Below are positions 45,926 to 54,954 of a DNA stretch of 64,000 bases, piece by piece. Location: positions 302,099 to 366,098 of the forward strand of contig NZ_SNWD01000003.1 of assembly GCF_004361835.1 (NCBI RefSeq), in the 5' to 3' direction. The notes under the pieces were generated by a model, which was given only the letters and a program-made list of their open reading frames with translations, had not been told where the DNA came from and did not search any database. The DNA is from Stakelama pacifica (lineage in GTDB: Bacteria; Pseudomonadota; Alphaproteobacteria; Sphingomonadales; Sphingomonadaceae). The first letter of the stretch is position 1; each line of letters opens with the position of its first letter. The position numbers were made by a program, and so were the translations under genes.

Positions 45926-48106
45926 TCAGGGGCGCAAGGTCTGGCCGGGCAGCTTCACATCGCCGGTCAGGACGAAATCGGTCGCGGAATGCCCTGCGGC
46001 AAAGCTGTACGTCCCCGGTTGCACCGTCCAGCCTTTACCGGTCCAGTCGGCAAGCAGGCGCGGGTCGATCGTCATGCTGACCGTCCGGCTTTCGCCCGGT
46101 CGCAGCTCGACCCGGTCGAAACCGACCAGTCGCTCGATCTTCTCGCCATTGCGCGCGGTGAGATAGAGCTGCGGCACGTCGCTCCCGGCGCGCTTGCCCG
46201 AATTGGTGACGGTGACGCTGACCTTCGGCGCGGCGCCGCCCGAAAGCCGAAGGTCGGAATAGGCAAAACTGGTATAGCTAAGGCCATAGCCGAAGGGGAA
46301 TAACGGCTTCAGCCCCTTTGCCGCATACCAGCGATATCCCACCTTCGCGCCTTCGGGATAGGTGATCGTTTCCGCCGAACCTTCGGGCTTACCGAAGCCG
46401 GTAAGCTCAGGATTGGGAAGCTGGCTTTCGTCCCTGGGGAAGGTGATCGGCAGGTGCCCCCCCGGATTGACCGCGCCGGTCAGCACATTGGCGATTGCCG
46501 TTCCGCCCTCCTGCCCCGGATACCATGCCTCGACCACGGCCTTTACCTGATCGAGCCAGGGCATCTTCACCGGATTTCCCGTCTCCAGAACGACGATCGT
46601 ATTGGGGTTGGCCGCCGCGACGCGGGCGATCAGCTCGTCCTGCCCCTCGGGCAGCGAAAGGCTGCCGTCAAAACCTTCCGAACTCCACTGCGTGGCGAAC
46701 ACGATCGCGACATCGGCATTCGCCGCAAGCGCCGCCGCGCTGTCTAGCACATAGCCTGAATCGTAATTCACGCTGGTGTCGGGCAGCGCCTTACGCAGCG
46801 CATCGACCGGCGAGGACGGCATGAACAGCATCCGTGCCCAGCTCGCCATTGCGCCGGTGCCGCCGACAGGGATGATGGTGACATCGCCCTTCGGCGTCAC
46901 CTGACTCGATCCCGCCCCCGACAATACCCCGCGATCGGCATGGCCGCCGATTACCGCGACGCTGCGCGCCGATTGCATCAGCGGCAGGATGTCGCCTTCG
47001 TTTTTCAGCAGCACGATGCCCGCTTCGGCCACCTTGCGCGCTTCGGCGGCATGCGCGTCCATATCCGCATCGCCCTTGGGAACGGCAATGTCCGCGCCGG
47101 TCGCATATAGCGAGCGCAGCACCCGGCGCACGGCGTCCGACACCCGCGATTGCGGCACCTTGCCCGCTTTCACCAGCGTCTTTAGCGGACCGTCGAACCA
47201 TATCTGTTTGTCGAGCTGCGCCCCCGACTGCTGGTCGAGGCCCTTCATGAAATAGTCCACATTGTGGACTGCGCCCCAGTCGGACATGACCCAGCCCTTA
47301 TAGCCCCAATCCTGCTTCAGCACCTTGTTGAGCAGAAAGTCGTTGCCGCAGGCATAATCGCCATTGATCTGATTATAGGCACACATGACGGCGCCCGGCT
47401 TTCCCTTTTCGATCGCGATCTCGAACGCCAGCAGGTCGCTCATCCGCAGCGCCGCCTCGCTGATCCGCGCGTCGATCGTGCTGCGCAGCGTCTCCTGCGA
47501 ATTGAGCACATAATGTTTTACGGTCGACACCACTTTTTGCGACTGGATGCCGTCGATCGCCGCACCGGCCAGCGTGCCGGCAAGCAGCGGGTCTTCGCCC
47601 AGATATTCGAAATTCCGCCCGTTGCGCGGTTCGCGCGTCAGATTGACGCCGCCTGCGAGCAGGACGTTAAAGCCCTTGGCACGCGTTTCCCGGCCGATCA
47701 CCACGCCGCCCGCATGTGCGAGTTCGGGGGAAAAGGTCGCGGCCGTCAGAATACTGGCGGGCAGCGCCGTGGACACATCGCCCTTGCGCAGCTGGAGCGG
47801 GTTGGTGACGCCCAGGCTCGCATCGGTTTCATAAAGGTCGGGAATGCCGAGCCGGGGAATGCCCCTGATATATCCGGCCGTGGGCGTCAGCCCTTCGACA
47901 TCAATCTTCGGAAGGCCGGGAATATTGAACGGCATGATGCTGTGGAGCAGCTGAAAGCGCTCATCCTCGGTCATCTGCTGTTCGACCGCTGCGGCGCGTG
48001 CATCGGGGCTCTGCTTCGATTGCGACTGTAACGGCGCGGCGCCGGCGGCGGAATGGATCAGCGCCATGGTTCCGGCGGTTGCGAACAGGAACAGGGTTTT
48101 CTTCAT
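45926..48106 (-). CDS. GH3 beta-glucosidase, exported
   Basis: The product has 726 residues from the ATG at 48106 (MKKTLFLFATAGTMALIHS; AAGGAAG upstream). The signal peptide ends AAGAA. The GH3 layout is complete: the N-terminal barrel with VSTVKHYVLNSQE and the nucleophile loop KGWVMSDWGAVHNVDY (Asp), the alpha/beta sandwich, and a C-terminal fibronectin-III-like domain (KPLFPFGYGLSYTSFAY, VTVTNSGKRAGSDV). It removes terminal beta-linked glucose or xylose in the periplasm. It leads the operon with the esterase and CitMHS genes and is divergent from a TonB receptor. Confidence 0.93.
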   Translation of the reverse strand: MKKTLFLFATAGTMALIHSAAGAAPLQSQSKQSPDARAAAVEQQMTEDERFQLLHSIMPFNIPGLPKIDVEGLTPTAGYIRGIPRLGIPDLYETDASLGVTNPLQLRKGDVSTALPASILTAATFSPELAHAGGVVIGRETRAKGFNVLLAGGVNLTREPRNGRNFEYLGEDPLLAGTLAGAAIDGIQSQKVVSTVKHYVLNSQETLRSTIDARISEAALRMSDLLAFEIAIEKGKPGAVMCAYNQINGDYACGNDFLLNKVLKQDWGYKGWVMSDWGAVHNVDYFMKGLDQQSGAQLDKQIWFDGPLKTLVKAGKVPQSRVSDAVRRVLRSLYATGADIAVPKGDADMDAHAAEARKVAEAGIVLLKNEGDILPLMQSARSVAVIGGHADRGVLSGAGSSQVTPKGDVTIIPVGGTGAMASWARMLFMPSSPVDALRKALPDTSVNYDSGYVLDSAAALAANADVAIVFATQWSSEGFDGSLSLPEGQDELIARVAAANPNTIVVLETGNPVKMPWLDQVKAVVEAWYPGQEGGTAIANVLTGAVNPGGHLPITFPRDESQLPNPELTGFGKPEGSAETITYPEGAKVGYRWYAAKGLKPLFPFGYGLSYTSFAYSDLRLSGGAAPKVSVTVTNSGKRAGSDVPQLYLTARNGEKIERLVGFDRVELRPGESRTVSMTIDPRLLADWTGKGWTVQPGTYSFAAGHSATDFVLTGDVKLPGQTLRP

Positions 48107-48428
48107 CAGCTGAACTTCCTTCCATAGGATGAGCGGCACGGATCGAAGCTGATCCGGCCCCAGGACGCGGCAGCGCGCGGTTGCATCGGTTGGGAGGAAG
48201 GCGCGCGGCAATCGGGAAAACATGGCGCTGCGCGGCGTGCGAAAAGCGCGGTCGCACGCACCTTTCGGTTTCCGCAATCGGTGCGGACCATCCCCTTCTC
48301 CTCCCCCTGTCTTTTTTCTTTGTCTCCATGTCTGGCACGCTGGACGCCACAGACAATTTCAAAATTCGGATCGATTGATCGGTCATCGCTATCAATCGCC
48401 TGAAGAAAGGCAAAAAACGTAATAGGAC
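48107..48428. other. Upstream region of the GH3 operon
   Basis: No gene is supported in this stretch. It becomes noticeably more AT-rich from about 48300 and presumably holds the GH3 operon promoter. Confidence 0.4.
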
Positions 48429-48450
48429 TTGCGTTATCTTTTGAACGCAA
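48429..48450. promoter_or_regulatory. Inverted repeat between the divergent GH3 operon and TonB receptor
   Basis: TTGCGTT (48429-48435) and AACGCAA (48444-48450) are perfect 7-bp arms spaced by 8 bp in an AT-rich stretch. The site is placed to affect both divergent promoters. No dedicated regulator gene lies nearby, so the binding protein is unknown. Confidence 0.5.
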
Positions 48451-48677
48451 TGACTTACTACAATTGATAGGCTCTGACGATAAATCGATCCGCAAATTCA
48501 ATTTCTATCATGAAACTCCCCCGCTCTATCGCTTGGCCAGAGCACCAGAGAGTGCGGAAGCCGAAAAGCGGCTGGGGAGGACTAACAAGATCATGGCATC
48601 AGCGCGGAAGCGACCGCGCCATGCCCGCTCCTCCGTCGCCCGCCGGCTTCAAACCGATCAAGGTGAGGAGATCGATA

Positions 48678-50921
48678 GTGCCTAAATGGATTTTGCTGGG
48701 TTGCGCATCGTTGCAGGTGCTGATGGCGGGAAATGCGTTCGCGCAGGACACGGAGAGTGCCGGGGCTGCCGATGCCGTGGAAAATCCTGCCGCGCTCGAC
48801 GCCGGGATCAACGACATCATCGTCACCGCAACGCGCACCCAGACGCTGGCATCGAAGACTCCCGCCGCCATCACCGCCATCGGCGGCGACAATCTGGTCG
48901 CGGCGGGCGTGACCAACCCCACCAATCTGGGCGAACAGGTGCCCAACCTGTCGATCGATCGCGCCAACGGGCTGCAAATCACCATTCGCGGCGTCACCAG
49001 TTCGGACGGCACCGAAAAGGGCGATCCGTCCGCCGCTTTCATGGTCAACGGCATATATCTCGCCCGTCCGCAAACGCACGATGTCAGCTTTTTCGACATT
49101 CAGCGGGTCGAGGTGCTGCGCGGGCCGCAGGGAACGCTGTTCGGTCGCAATACGACCGCCGGTCTCATCAACGTCATCACCAATGCGCCGGTCCACCATT
49201 TCGAAGGGTCGCTGGAGGGCATATACGGCAATTACAACACCGGCATCGTGACCGGTGTCATCAACGTCCCCGTCACGGCCGATATCGCGGTGCGCGCTGC
49301 GGTCAATTACGACCGCCACGACAGCTATGTTAAGGCAGGTCCGGCGGTCACTGCCGATCTCAGCCCCTTTCGCGACAATCTGTCGGGCAGGCTTTCGGCA
49401 CTGTATGAATCCGGCCCCGCGCGCCTGCTGGTGGTCGGCGATTATTCGCGGATCAAGGGCGCGACGGTCGGCGGCGTGCAGACGTCGAACCTCTATTCGA
49501 ACTTCAACACCACCGGCGTCACGCCGATCTACGATCCCGTACCCGGCGGGACCGACGCCGCCTTTGTCCAGCGCGCGCCGATTACCGGGCCGCTTGGGCG
49601 CGACAATACCGTCTGGGGGGCGCTGGCGGACTTCAGCTATGATCTCGGCCCGCTCACCGTCAATTATCTCGGCGCCTATCGCAAATTCATCCGGCATGAG
49701 GATCTGGTCACTGCGGCAGGAAGCGCGCAAGCGGCCTATCCGGCGCGCGCCGATGCGGAATATCGCCAGCAAAGCCATGAGCTTCGCCTTTCGGGCACAT
49801 TCGGATCGGTGGATGCGCAGGCAGGCGTCTATTTCTTCCGCGAAACGGGTTATCAGAATTATTATCTGATGGGACTGCTCTCGCCGACGCCCGGAACGAC
49901 CGGCTATATTTTCGGCTTCCCGCAAAATTACGTGCTGTCGAAATCGCTCGCGGGTTTCGGACAGGCGACGCTTCACGTTACCGACAAGCTGCGCCTGACC
50001 GGCGGCTTTCGCTATTCGCATGACGACAAGGCGCGGCGGGGCGCAACCGTCCAGTGCGGAAGCGTCGCCTGCGACCAGCCCGGCGATCGCCGCAGCACCA
50101 ACGATGCCGAGCGCAGCTTTTCGAAAACCACCTGGCGCGCGGGCGTCGATTACGATCTGACGTCAACCACGCTGCTCTACGGCATCATCTCCACCGGGTA
50201 TAAAGCGGGCGGCTTCAACGACGGGTGCGAGGTCGGAACCGGCCCGGACTGCACGCTTTCCGCCAGCGCACTTTATTATGACCCCGAAACCATCACCTCC
50301 TACGAAGGCGGCGTGAAATCGCGAATCGCCGGCGATGCGCTCAGCATCAACATGTCCGTGTTCCATTATGACTTTTCGGGCATCCAGCTCAGTCAGCTTT
50401 CCGAAATCTGCGGCGGTCCGTGTCAGGTGACGACCAATGCGGGTCAGGCGAAGGTCGACGGGGTCGAGCTGGAATCGATCGTCCGTCCGGCAACCAATAC
50501 CCGGTTCAACTTTGCGGCATCCTGGCTCAATGCGCGCTATACCGAATTCATGCCGACGCCGACGGCCGACTGGGCCGGGCGCAAGCTCGACCGCTCGCCG
50601 ACCTGGACCGTGGTTGCCGGGGTCGAACAGATCTTCCCCCTCGCCAATGGCGGTGAATTTTCGGCATCGGTGCGCACCCGGCTAAGCGACTCTTATTATC
50701 TCGCCGCGCTCGGCACGCTCAATCAGTTCCGCCAGCCAAGCTATACCAAAACCGACGCTTTCCTGACCTATAATGCCCCGCACAAAGCGTGGTTCATTCA
50801 GGGCTATATCCGCAATATCGAAAATAACGCGATCGTCTCCGGCGCATCTTCGGGCACCTTTGCCAGCGTGACGCTCGCCGATCCGCGCACCTATGGTGTA
50901 CGCACGGGCATTAAATTCTGA
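48678..50921 (+). CDS. TonB-dependent receptor
   Basis: The product has 747 residues from a GTG at 48678, selected because GTGAGGAG lies 8 nt upstream and a signal peptide follows directly (ILLGCASLQVLMAGNAFAQ). The plug domain shows INDIIVTATRT (TonB box region) and VEVLRGPQGTLFGRNTTAGL; the barrel ends in a terminal Phe (RTGIKF). It belongs to the FecA/CirA-like group so numerous in sphingomonads. Its position opposite the GH3-esterase-CitMHS operon suggests uptake of an acylated glycoside or related plant compound; this is inference. Confidence 0.87.
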   Translation: MPKWILLGCASLQVLMAGNAFAQDTESAGAADAVENPAALDAGINDIIVTATRTQTLASKTPAAITAIGGDNLVAAGVTNPTNLGEQVPNLSIDRANGLQITIRGVTSSDGTEKGDPSAAFMVNGIYLARPQTHDVSFFDIQRVEVLRGPQGTLFGRNTTAGLINVITNAPVHHFEGSLEGIYGNYNTGIVTGVINVPVTADIAVRAAVNYDRHDSYVKAGPAVTADLSPFRDNLSGRLSALYESGPARLLVVGDYSRIKGATVGGVQTSNLYSNFNTTGVTPIYDPVPGGTDAAFVQRAPITGPLGRDNTVWGALADFSYDLGPLTVNYLGAYRKFIRHEDLVTAAGSAQAAYPARADAEYRQQSHELRLSGTFGSVDAQAGVYFFRETGYQNYYLMGLLSPTPGTTGYIFGFPQNYVLSKSLAGFGQATLHVTDKLRLTGGFRYSHDDKARRGATVQCGSVACDQPGDRRSTNDAERSFSKTTWRAGVDYDLTSTTLLYGIISTGYKAGGFNDGCEVGTGPDCTLSASALYYDPETITSYEGGVKSRIAGDALSINMSVFHYDFSGIQLSQLSEICGGPCQVTTNAGQAKVDGVELESIVRPATNTRFNFAASWLNARYTEFMPTPTADWAGRKLDRSPTWTVVAGVEQIFPLANGGEFSASVRTRLSDSYYLAALGTLNQFRQPSYTKTDAFLTYNAPHKAWFIQGYIRNIENNAIVSGASSGTFASVTLADPRTYGVRTGIKF

Positions 50922-50948
50922 ACCGGGCTTTCTGATCTCTCCGCTGAC

Positions 50949-50983
50949 GGCCGCGATCCCCAACCGGATCGCGGCCTTTTTTT
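50949..50983 (+). terminator. Rho-independent terminator after the second TonB receptor
   Basis: A perfect 11-bp stem, GGCCGCGATCC/GGATCGCGGCC, with a 6-nt loop and a run of seven T residues lies 28 bp after the receptor stop. Confidence 0.95.
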
Positions 50984-51024
50984 CTGCACGTCCCGCAAAC
51001 AGGATCGTGAAAGCGGAAGACGTA

Positions 51025-51933
51025 TCAGCGCGCGGCCGGGAACCCCGGCACGCGGGCGAGACGGCCCGGCAGCGGGCGTCCGATCACGCTTTCCAGCCAG
51101 CGGGCCGTGTCGGCAATGGCGACCGGATCGATCCCTGTATGCACGCCCGACCGGGCCAGCAGATAGAGCAGATCCTCGGTCGCGACATTGCCCGACGCGC
51201 CGGGAGCGAAAGGACAGCCGCCCAGCCCGCCGATCGCCGAATCCAGCGTCACCGCGCCCGCTTCGATCGCGGCCCAGCCATTGGCGATGGCGGTATTGCG
51301 CGTATCATGGAAATGGCAGCGGATCGGGATGCCCGGCGCGGCGGCGCGCACCGCTGCGATGGTACGGCTGACCTGATCGGGCACCGCGACGCCGATCGTG
51401 TCGCCCAGCGCGATCTCGATCGGCGCTGCATCGGCCAGCCGCCGCGCAATCGCCGCGACGCGATCGACGGCGACCTCTCCGTCGAACGGGCAGCCGAACG
51501 CAGTCGAGATCGTTACCTGCCCGCGCTTTCCGGCCTCCCTCCCCCGGCAAAGGATGGCGATCGCGTCGTCCACCGTCTCGTCCGATGTCCGTCCCTGATT
51601 GGCGATGCCGAACCCGTCCGATGCGCTGACCACAGCGCCCAGTTCATCCACCCCGGCGGCGATCGCCCGCTCCGCCCCGCGAAGATTGAGGACCAGCCCG
51701 ATCCGGATCGCGTAAAGGTCCGCAGTGGCGGCGCAGACCGCTTCGGCATCGGCCATGCGCGGCACCCGGCGGGGATGGACGAAGCTCGCCACTTCGATCC
51801 GGCCGACACCTGCCGCCACGGCACGCCGGATCAGCGTCACCTTGTCTTCGGTGCTGACCTCGCACGCTTCGTTCTGAAGCCCGTCGCGCGGCGCAACTTC
51901 GACGATTTCAACCTGCGGGCGGGCTCCGGTCAC
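51025..51933 (-). CDS. Hydroxymethylglutaryl-CoA lyase family protein
   Basis: The product has 302 residues from a GTG at 51933. It opens with the family signature VEVAPRDGLQNEA (Arg-Asp of the active site), has the metal-binding IRCHFHDTRNTAIAN and the catalytic cysteine loop GGLGGCPFAPGASGNVATED. HMG-CoA lyase splits HMG-CoA into acetyl-CoA and acetoacetate in leucine breakdown; related enzymes act on other 3-hydroxy-3-methyl acyl-CoAs. Its start overlaps the CoA-transferase stop by 4 bp, so the two probably act on the same acid: activation to CoA thioester, then cleavage. Confidence 0.9.
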   Translation of the reverse strand: MTGARPQVEIVEVAPRDGLQNEACEVSTEDKVTLIRRAVAAGVGRIEVASFVHPRRVPRMADAEAVCAATADLYAIRIGLVLNLRGAERAIAAGVDELGAVVSASDGFGIANQGRTSDETVDDAIAILCRGREAGKRGQVTISTAFGCPFDGEVAVDRVAAIARRLADAAPIEIALGDTIGVAVPDQVSRTIAAVRAAAPGIPIRCHFHDTRNTAIANGWAAIEAGAVTLDSAIGGLGGCPFAPGASGNVATEDLLYLLARSGVHTGIDPVAIADTARWLESVIGRPLPGRLARVPGFPAAR

Positions 51934-53129
51934 GCCTGAACCGCTCCTGCAGTAATCAACGCCTCGATCGCTTCGTCGTCCAGCCCGGCCTCGTGAAGCA
52001 GGTCGCGACTGTCGCCGCCGCGCACCGGTGCGGGGCGGTCGGGCTCAGCCGGCGCTCCCACCTGCCGGAACGGCGATCGCACGGTCCGGACATCGCCTTC
52101 GCTGGGATGCGGCGCGACATCGAACATGCCGACTTCGCGCAGATGTTCATTCCCGAACAAATCCTCCAGCCGGTTGACCCGCGAACAGGGAATGTCGCAG
52201 GCGCGCAGATCGCTGATCCATTGCTCCGTCGTGCGCCCGGCAGCAGCGCGTTCGATTACTGCATACAGCCGGTCGATATTGCGGCTGCGCTGCACCGGAT
52301 CAGTGACGATCGGGTCAGCAGCAAGCGCATCCTCGCCGACCAATTCGAGAAACCGGCTCCAATGCGCGGTGGTATAGGGGATGATGCTGATATACCCGTC
52401 GCTGGTCGCGAACGGCTTGCGATAGGGCGAATTGAGCCGTTCATAGCCGGTCGCCCCCAGCGGCGGATCGAAGCTCATCCCCCCAAGCTGTTCGACCATC
52501 AGGAACGACACCAGACTTTCGAACATCGGCGCTTCGATACAGATCGCTTCCGCAGCCGCGCCCGCCCGATCGCGCGCGTTCAGCGCCGCCAGAATCGCGA
52601 GGGCAAGGTGCAGCCCGCCGACCTTGTCCGCCACGATCGTGCGCATGAAGCGCGGCGTGCCTTCGCTGTCGGCGTTCAGCCATGCGACGCCCGACACCGC
52701 CTGAATCGTATCGTCATAGGCCGGCTCGTCGCGATAGGGCCCGTCCTGCCCGAAACCGCTGGCATAGCAATATACGATGCGCGGATTGCGCGCCTTGCAC
52801 GCGTCAAAGTCGAACCCCAGCTTCGCCGCCGATCTGGGGCGCATATTATGCACCACCACATCGACCGTTTCGACCAGCTTCATCAGCGCCTCGACGCCTT
52901 CGGGCTTGCGAAGGTCGATCACGATCGAGCGTTTGTTGCGGTTGCAGCCTAGAAAGCCCGCGCCCATCCGTTCGCTGCGTCCCGGCCGGACCGCCCTGAA
53001 CACATCGCCCGTCGGCGGTTCGACCTTGATCACATCGGCGCCGAAATCTCCGATGATCTGCGTGGCATAGGGGCCGAGCACCACTGTGGTCAGGTCCAGC
53101 ACACGAACCCCGCGCAACAATTTCAGCAC
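51930..53129 (-). CDS. Family III (CaiB/BaiF) CoA-transferase
   Basis: The product is about 399 residues. A GTG at 53129 is favoured because AGAGGG lies 5 nt upstream; a GTG at 53135 is also possible. The family III pattern is clear: RVLDLTTVVLGPYATQIIGDFGADVIKVEPP near the start, NKRSIVIDLRKPEG, and DEPAYDDTIQAVSG with the catalytic Asp region. It moves CoA between acyl-CoAs and free acids. It forms a coupled pair with HMG-CoA lyase and is divergent from a LysR gene that may regulate it. Confidence 0.88.
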   Translation of the reverse strand: MLKLLRGVRVLDLTTVVLGPYATQIIGDFGADVIKVEPPTGDVFRAVRPGRSERMGAGFLGCNRNKRSIVIDLRKPEGVEALMKLVETVDVVVHNMRPRSAAKLGFDFDACKARNPRIVYCYASGFGQDGPYRDEPAYDDTIQAVSGVAWLNADSEGTPRFMRTIVADKVGGLHLALAILAALNARDRAGAAAEAICIEAPMFESLVSFLMVEQLGGMSFDPPLGATGYERLNSPYRKPFATSDGYISIIPYTTAHWSRFLELVGEDALAADPIVTDPVQRSRNIDRLYAVIERAAAGRTTEQWISDLRACDIPCSRVNRLEDLFGNEHLREVGMFDVAPHPSEGDVRTVRSPFRQVGAPAEPDRPAPVRGGDSRDLLHEAGLDDEAIEALITAGAVQA

Positions 53130-53223
53130 CTTCACCCTCTTATTTTCGTGACTGGCAGCCAATCTATCTGTCGGGACTGCGGGTGAAAAATCGGCTCTGC
53201 GGATCGATTTATATTCCTTTTTT

Positions 53224-54159
53224 ATGAAAAAGCGCACTATCCTCGATTTCATGATTTCTGGCCGACGCATCAATCTCAAACATCTGCGCGCCTTTCGCGC
53301 GGTTGCGCTGCATTCGCATTTCACCCGCGCAGCCGATGCCATCGGCCTGTCCCAACCTGCGCTCAGCACCCTCATCACGCAGCTGGAGGAGGATCTTTCG
53401 GTCAGGCTGTTCAACCGCACCACGCGCGCGGTCGAGCTGACCCCGGTCGGGCGTGAGTTTCTCGAATCCTGCTTGCGCATTCTCGCCGATTTCGAAGGGG
53501 CGATCGGCGCGGCGAAGGATTATGCCGATCTGCGCACCGGACGACTGCGCATCGCGGTTCTGCCCTCGCTGTCGCGCACGTTGCTGCCCGGATTGTTGCG
53601 CGAATATCATGCCGAATATCCGGGAATCGCATTATCGGTATCCGATCTGGTGGGCGACCGGCTGGTCGAGGAGGTCGTTTCCGGGGCGGCGGATATCGGG
53701 ATCGGCTATTCGGAGGGCAGTGCGCTGATCGCTGCCGAACCGCTGTTGGCGGACCGTCTGGTCGCGGTATGCCGCATCGATGCCGTACCGGCGGACGCGT
53801 GCGCAATGAACTGGCACGACCTCGCCCGGCACGATGTCGTTGCGATGAATCTGGGAACAACCGTTCGCCGGCTGATGGACGAAGGGGCGCGGCAGGCGGA
53901 GGTCGAATTGCATGTCATGCTCGAATCACATCAGATGCCGACCGCGCTTGCCTATGTCCGCGCCGGTCTCGGCATCGCGGTTCTGCCCTCGACCGCCGCC
54001 ATGACCGAGGCGGAGACCGATCTCGTGTTCCTCCCGCTGACCGACCCGGTAATGACACGGCAGCTCTCGATCCTCACCCGCACCGACCAGTCCCCTTCCC
54101 CGGCAGTCGCGGCGTTTATCGACCGGCTCCGGCAAACGCTCGCCACTGTCGAGAGCTAA
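53224..54159 (+). CDS. LysR family transcriptional regulator
   Basis: The product has 311 residues. The N-terminal helix-turn-helix is LKHLRAFRAVALHSHFTRAADAIGLSQPALSTLITQLEEDL, and an effector-binding domain begins at about residue 100 (GRLRIAVLPSLSRTLLP). The gene is divergent from the CoA-transferase/HMG-CoA lyase pair, with about 95 bp between the starts, the usual arrangement for a LysR activator of the adjacent operon. The start could also be the in-frame Met11 (MISGRRINLKHL). Confidence 0.9.
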   Translation: MKKRTILDFMISGRRINLKHLRAFRAVALHSHFTRAADAIGLSQPALSTLITQLEEDLSVRLFNRTTRAVELTPVGREFLESCLRILADFEGAIGAAKDYADLRTGRLRIAVLPSLSRTLLPGLLREYHAEYPGIALSVSDLVGDRLVEEVVSGAADIGIGYSEGSALIAAEPLLADRLVAVCRIDAVPADACAMNWHDLARHDVVAMNLGTTVRRLMDEGARQAEVELHVMLESHQMPTALAYVRAGLGIAVLPSTAAMTEAETDLVFLPLTDPVMTRQLSILTRTDQSPSPAVAAFIDRLRQTLATVES

Positions 54160-54252
54160 GCCCGAAGCGTAACGCGTCGCGGTCTCTGACGCTGATCGCC
54201 GCGCCGCTCGCGCCAGCTTGCCCGAACGCGCTGCCCGAAGATGAACCGAAAG

Positions 54253-54501
54253 TGAAATCTTTGCGCGAATGCGATCGAGCACCGCCATACCGTCCACCAT
54301 CGGCAGCATACGGTCCAGGATCATGGCGTCGAATTGCGCGCCGGTCAGCAATTGCAGTGCAATGTTTCCATCACCGGCGATCGTCACGTCATGCGACAAA
54401 TTCCGCAAGGCATCCGCAAGCTCATCGGCCAGCAGGATATCGTCATCAACGAGAAGCAACCGCACCGCGCTTAACCCCAATATCGGAACGAACAGCGGCA
54501 T
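54253..54501 (-). pseudogene. Truncated response regulator (receiver domain remnant)
   Basis: Reading the minus strand from 54501 gives about 83 residues of a good receiver domain: RLLLVDDDILLADELADAL with the acidic cluster and MILDRMLPMVDGMAVLDRI with phosphoacceptor Asp63. Homology stops at about 54253, before the KP lysine and any output domain. The reading frame then runs into the antisense of the LysR gene. This is the front part of an OmpR-type regulator that has lost its 3' two thirds. Confidence 0.75.
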
Positions 54502-54954
54502 GTCGTCGCATCCGCTCGTTCCCGCTCGCTGCTAATCGCTCATCAGGATTTTGGAAAGCGCGATGTTCTGTGGGTTTCGCCCCTGCGGGCCTTTCAGAAT
54601 CCCGACCTGATCGACATCGACGAGCCGGAGGGGGGTCGGGACTTCCGTAAGTGACGACGCCCCGTAGCGCATCGCGAACGACGGGCCGCCGGTCAGAACG
54701 GAAACAGGCTGCGGCTATTGCGCGTCCGAATCATATATGCAAGCCTGGTCGCATATAAGCGCATTGCTGAACTGCCATAATCATGGCTGCGGCACGCGGG
54801 GGATGAGCAATGGCAAGGTGTAGCTCCGGGTCGTATTTCCGCCTGTGTCGCCACTCGCAATTGCGTGGGCTTCCTCGTTCGGTTCCGGCCCCGCGGAGAT
54901 CGCCTCCGCCGAAAGCCATATGTGCCCAAACGATAATAATCGGGAGAGACGATC
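54502..54954. other. Gene-poor stretch with a possible remnant
   Basis: No intact gene is supported. On the minus strand a short open frame ending at 54532 (with VDVDQVGILKGPQG) reads like coding sequence but has no start codon context and no family I can name; it may be another remnant. The GGGAGAGA before 54955 belongs to the fucosidase gene. Confidence 0.35.

Noticed and set aside
44149..46080. A 643-codon open frame on the plus strand opposite the esterase and transporter genes
   Set aside because: It spans two minus-strand genes and the gap between them, with the skewed composition of an antisense frame.
54532..54720. Short minus-strand open frame with VDVDQVGILKGPQG resembling the plug of a TonB receptor
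   Set aside because: The similarity is confined to a few residues (the ILKGPQG core), there is no start codon context, and the rest of a plug or barrel is absent. It is too short to call.
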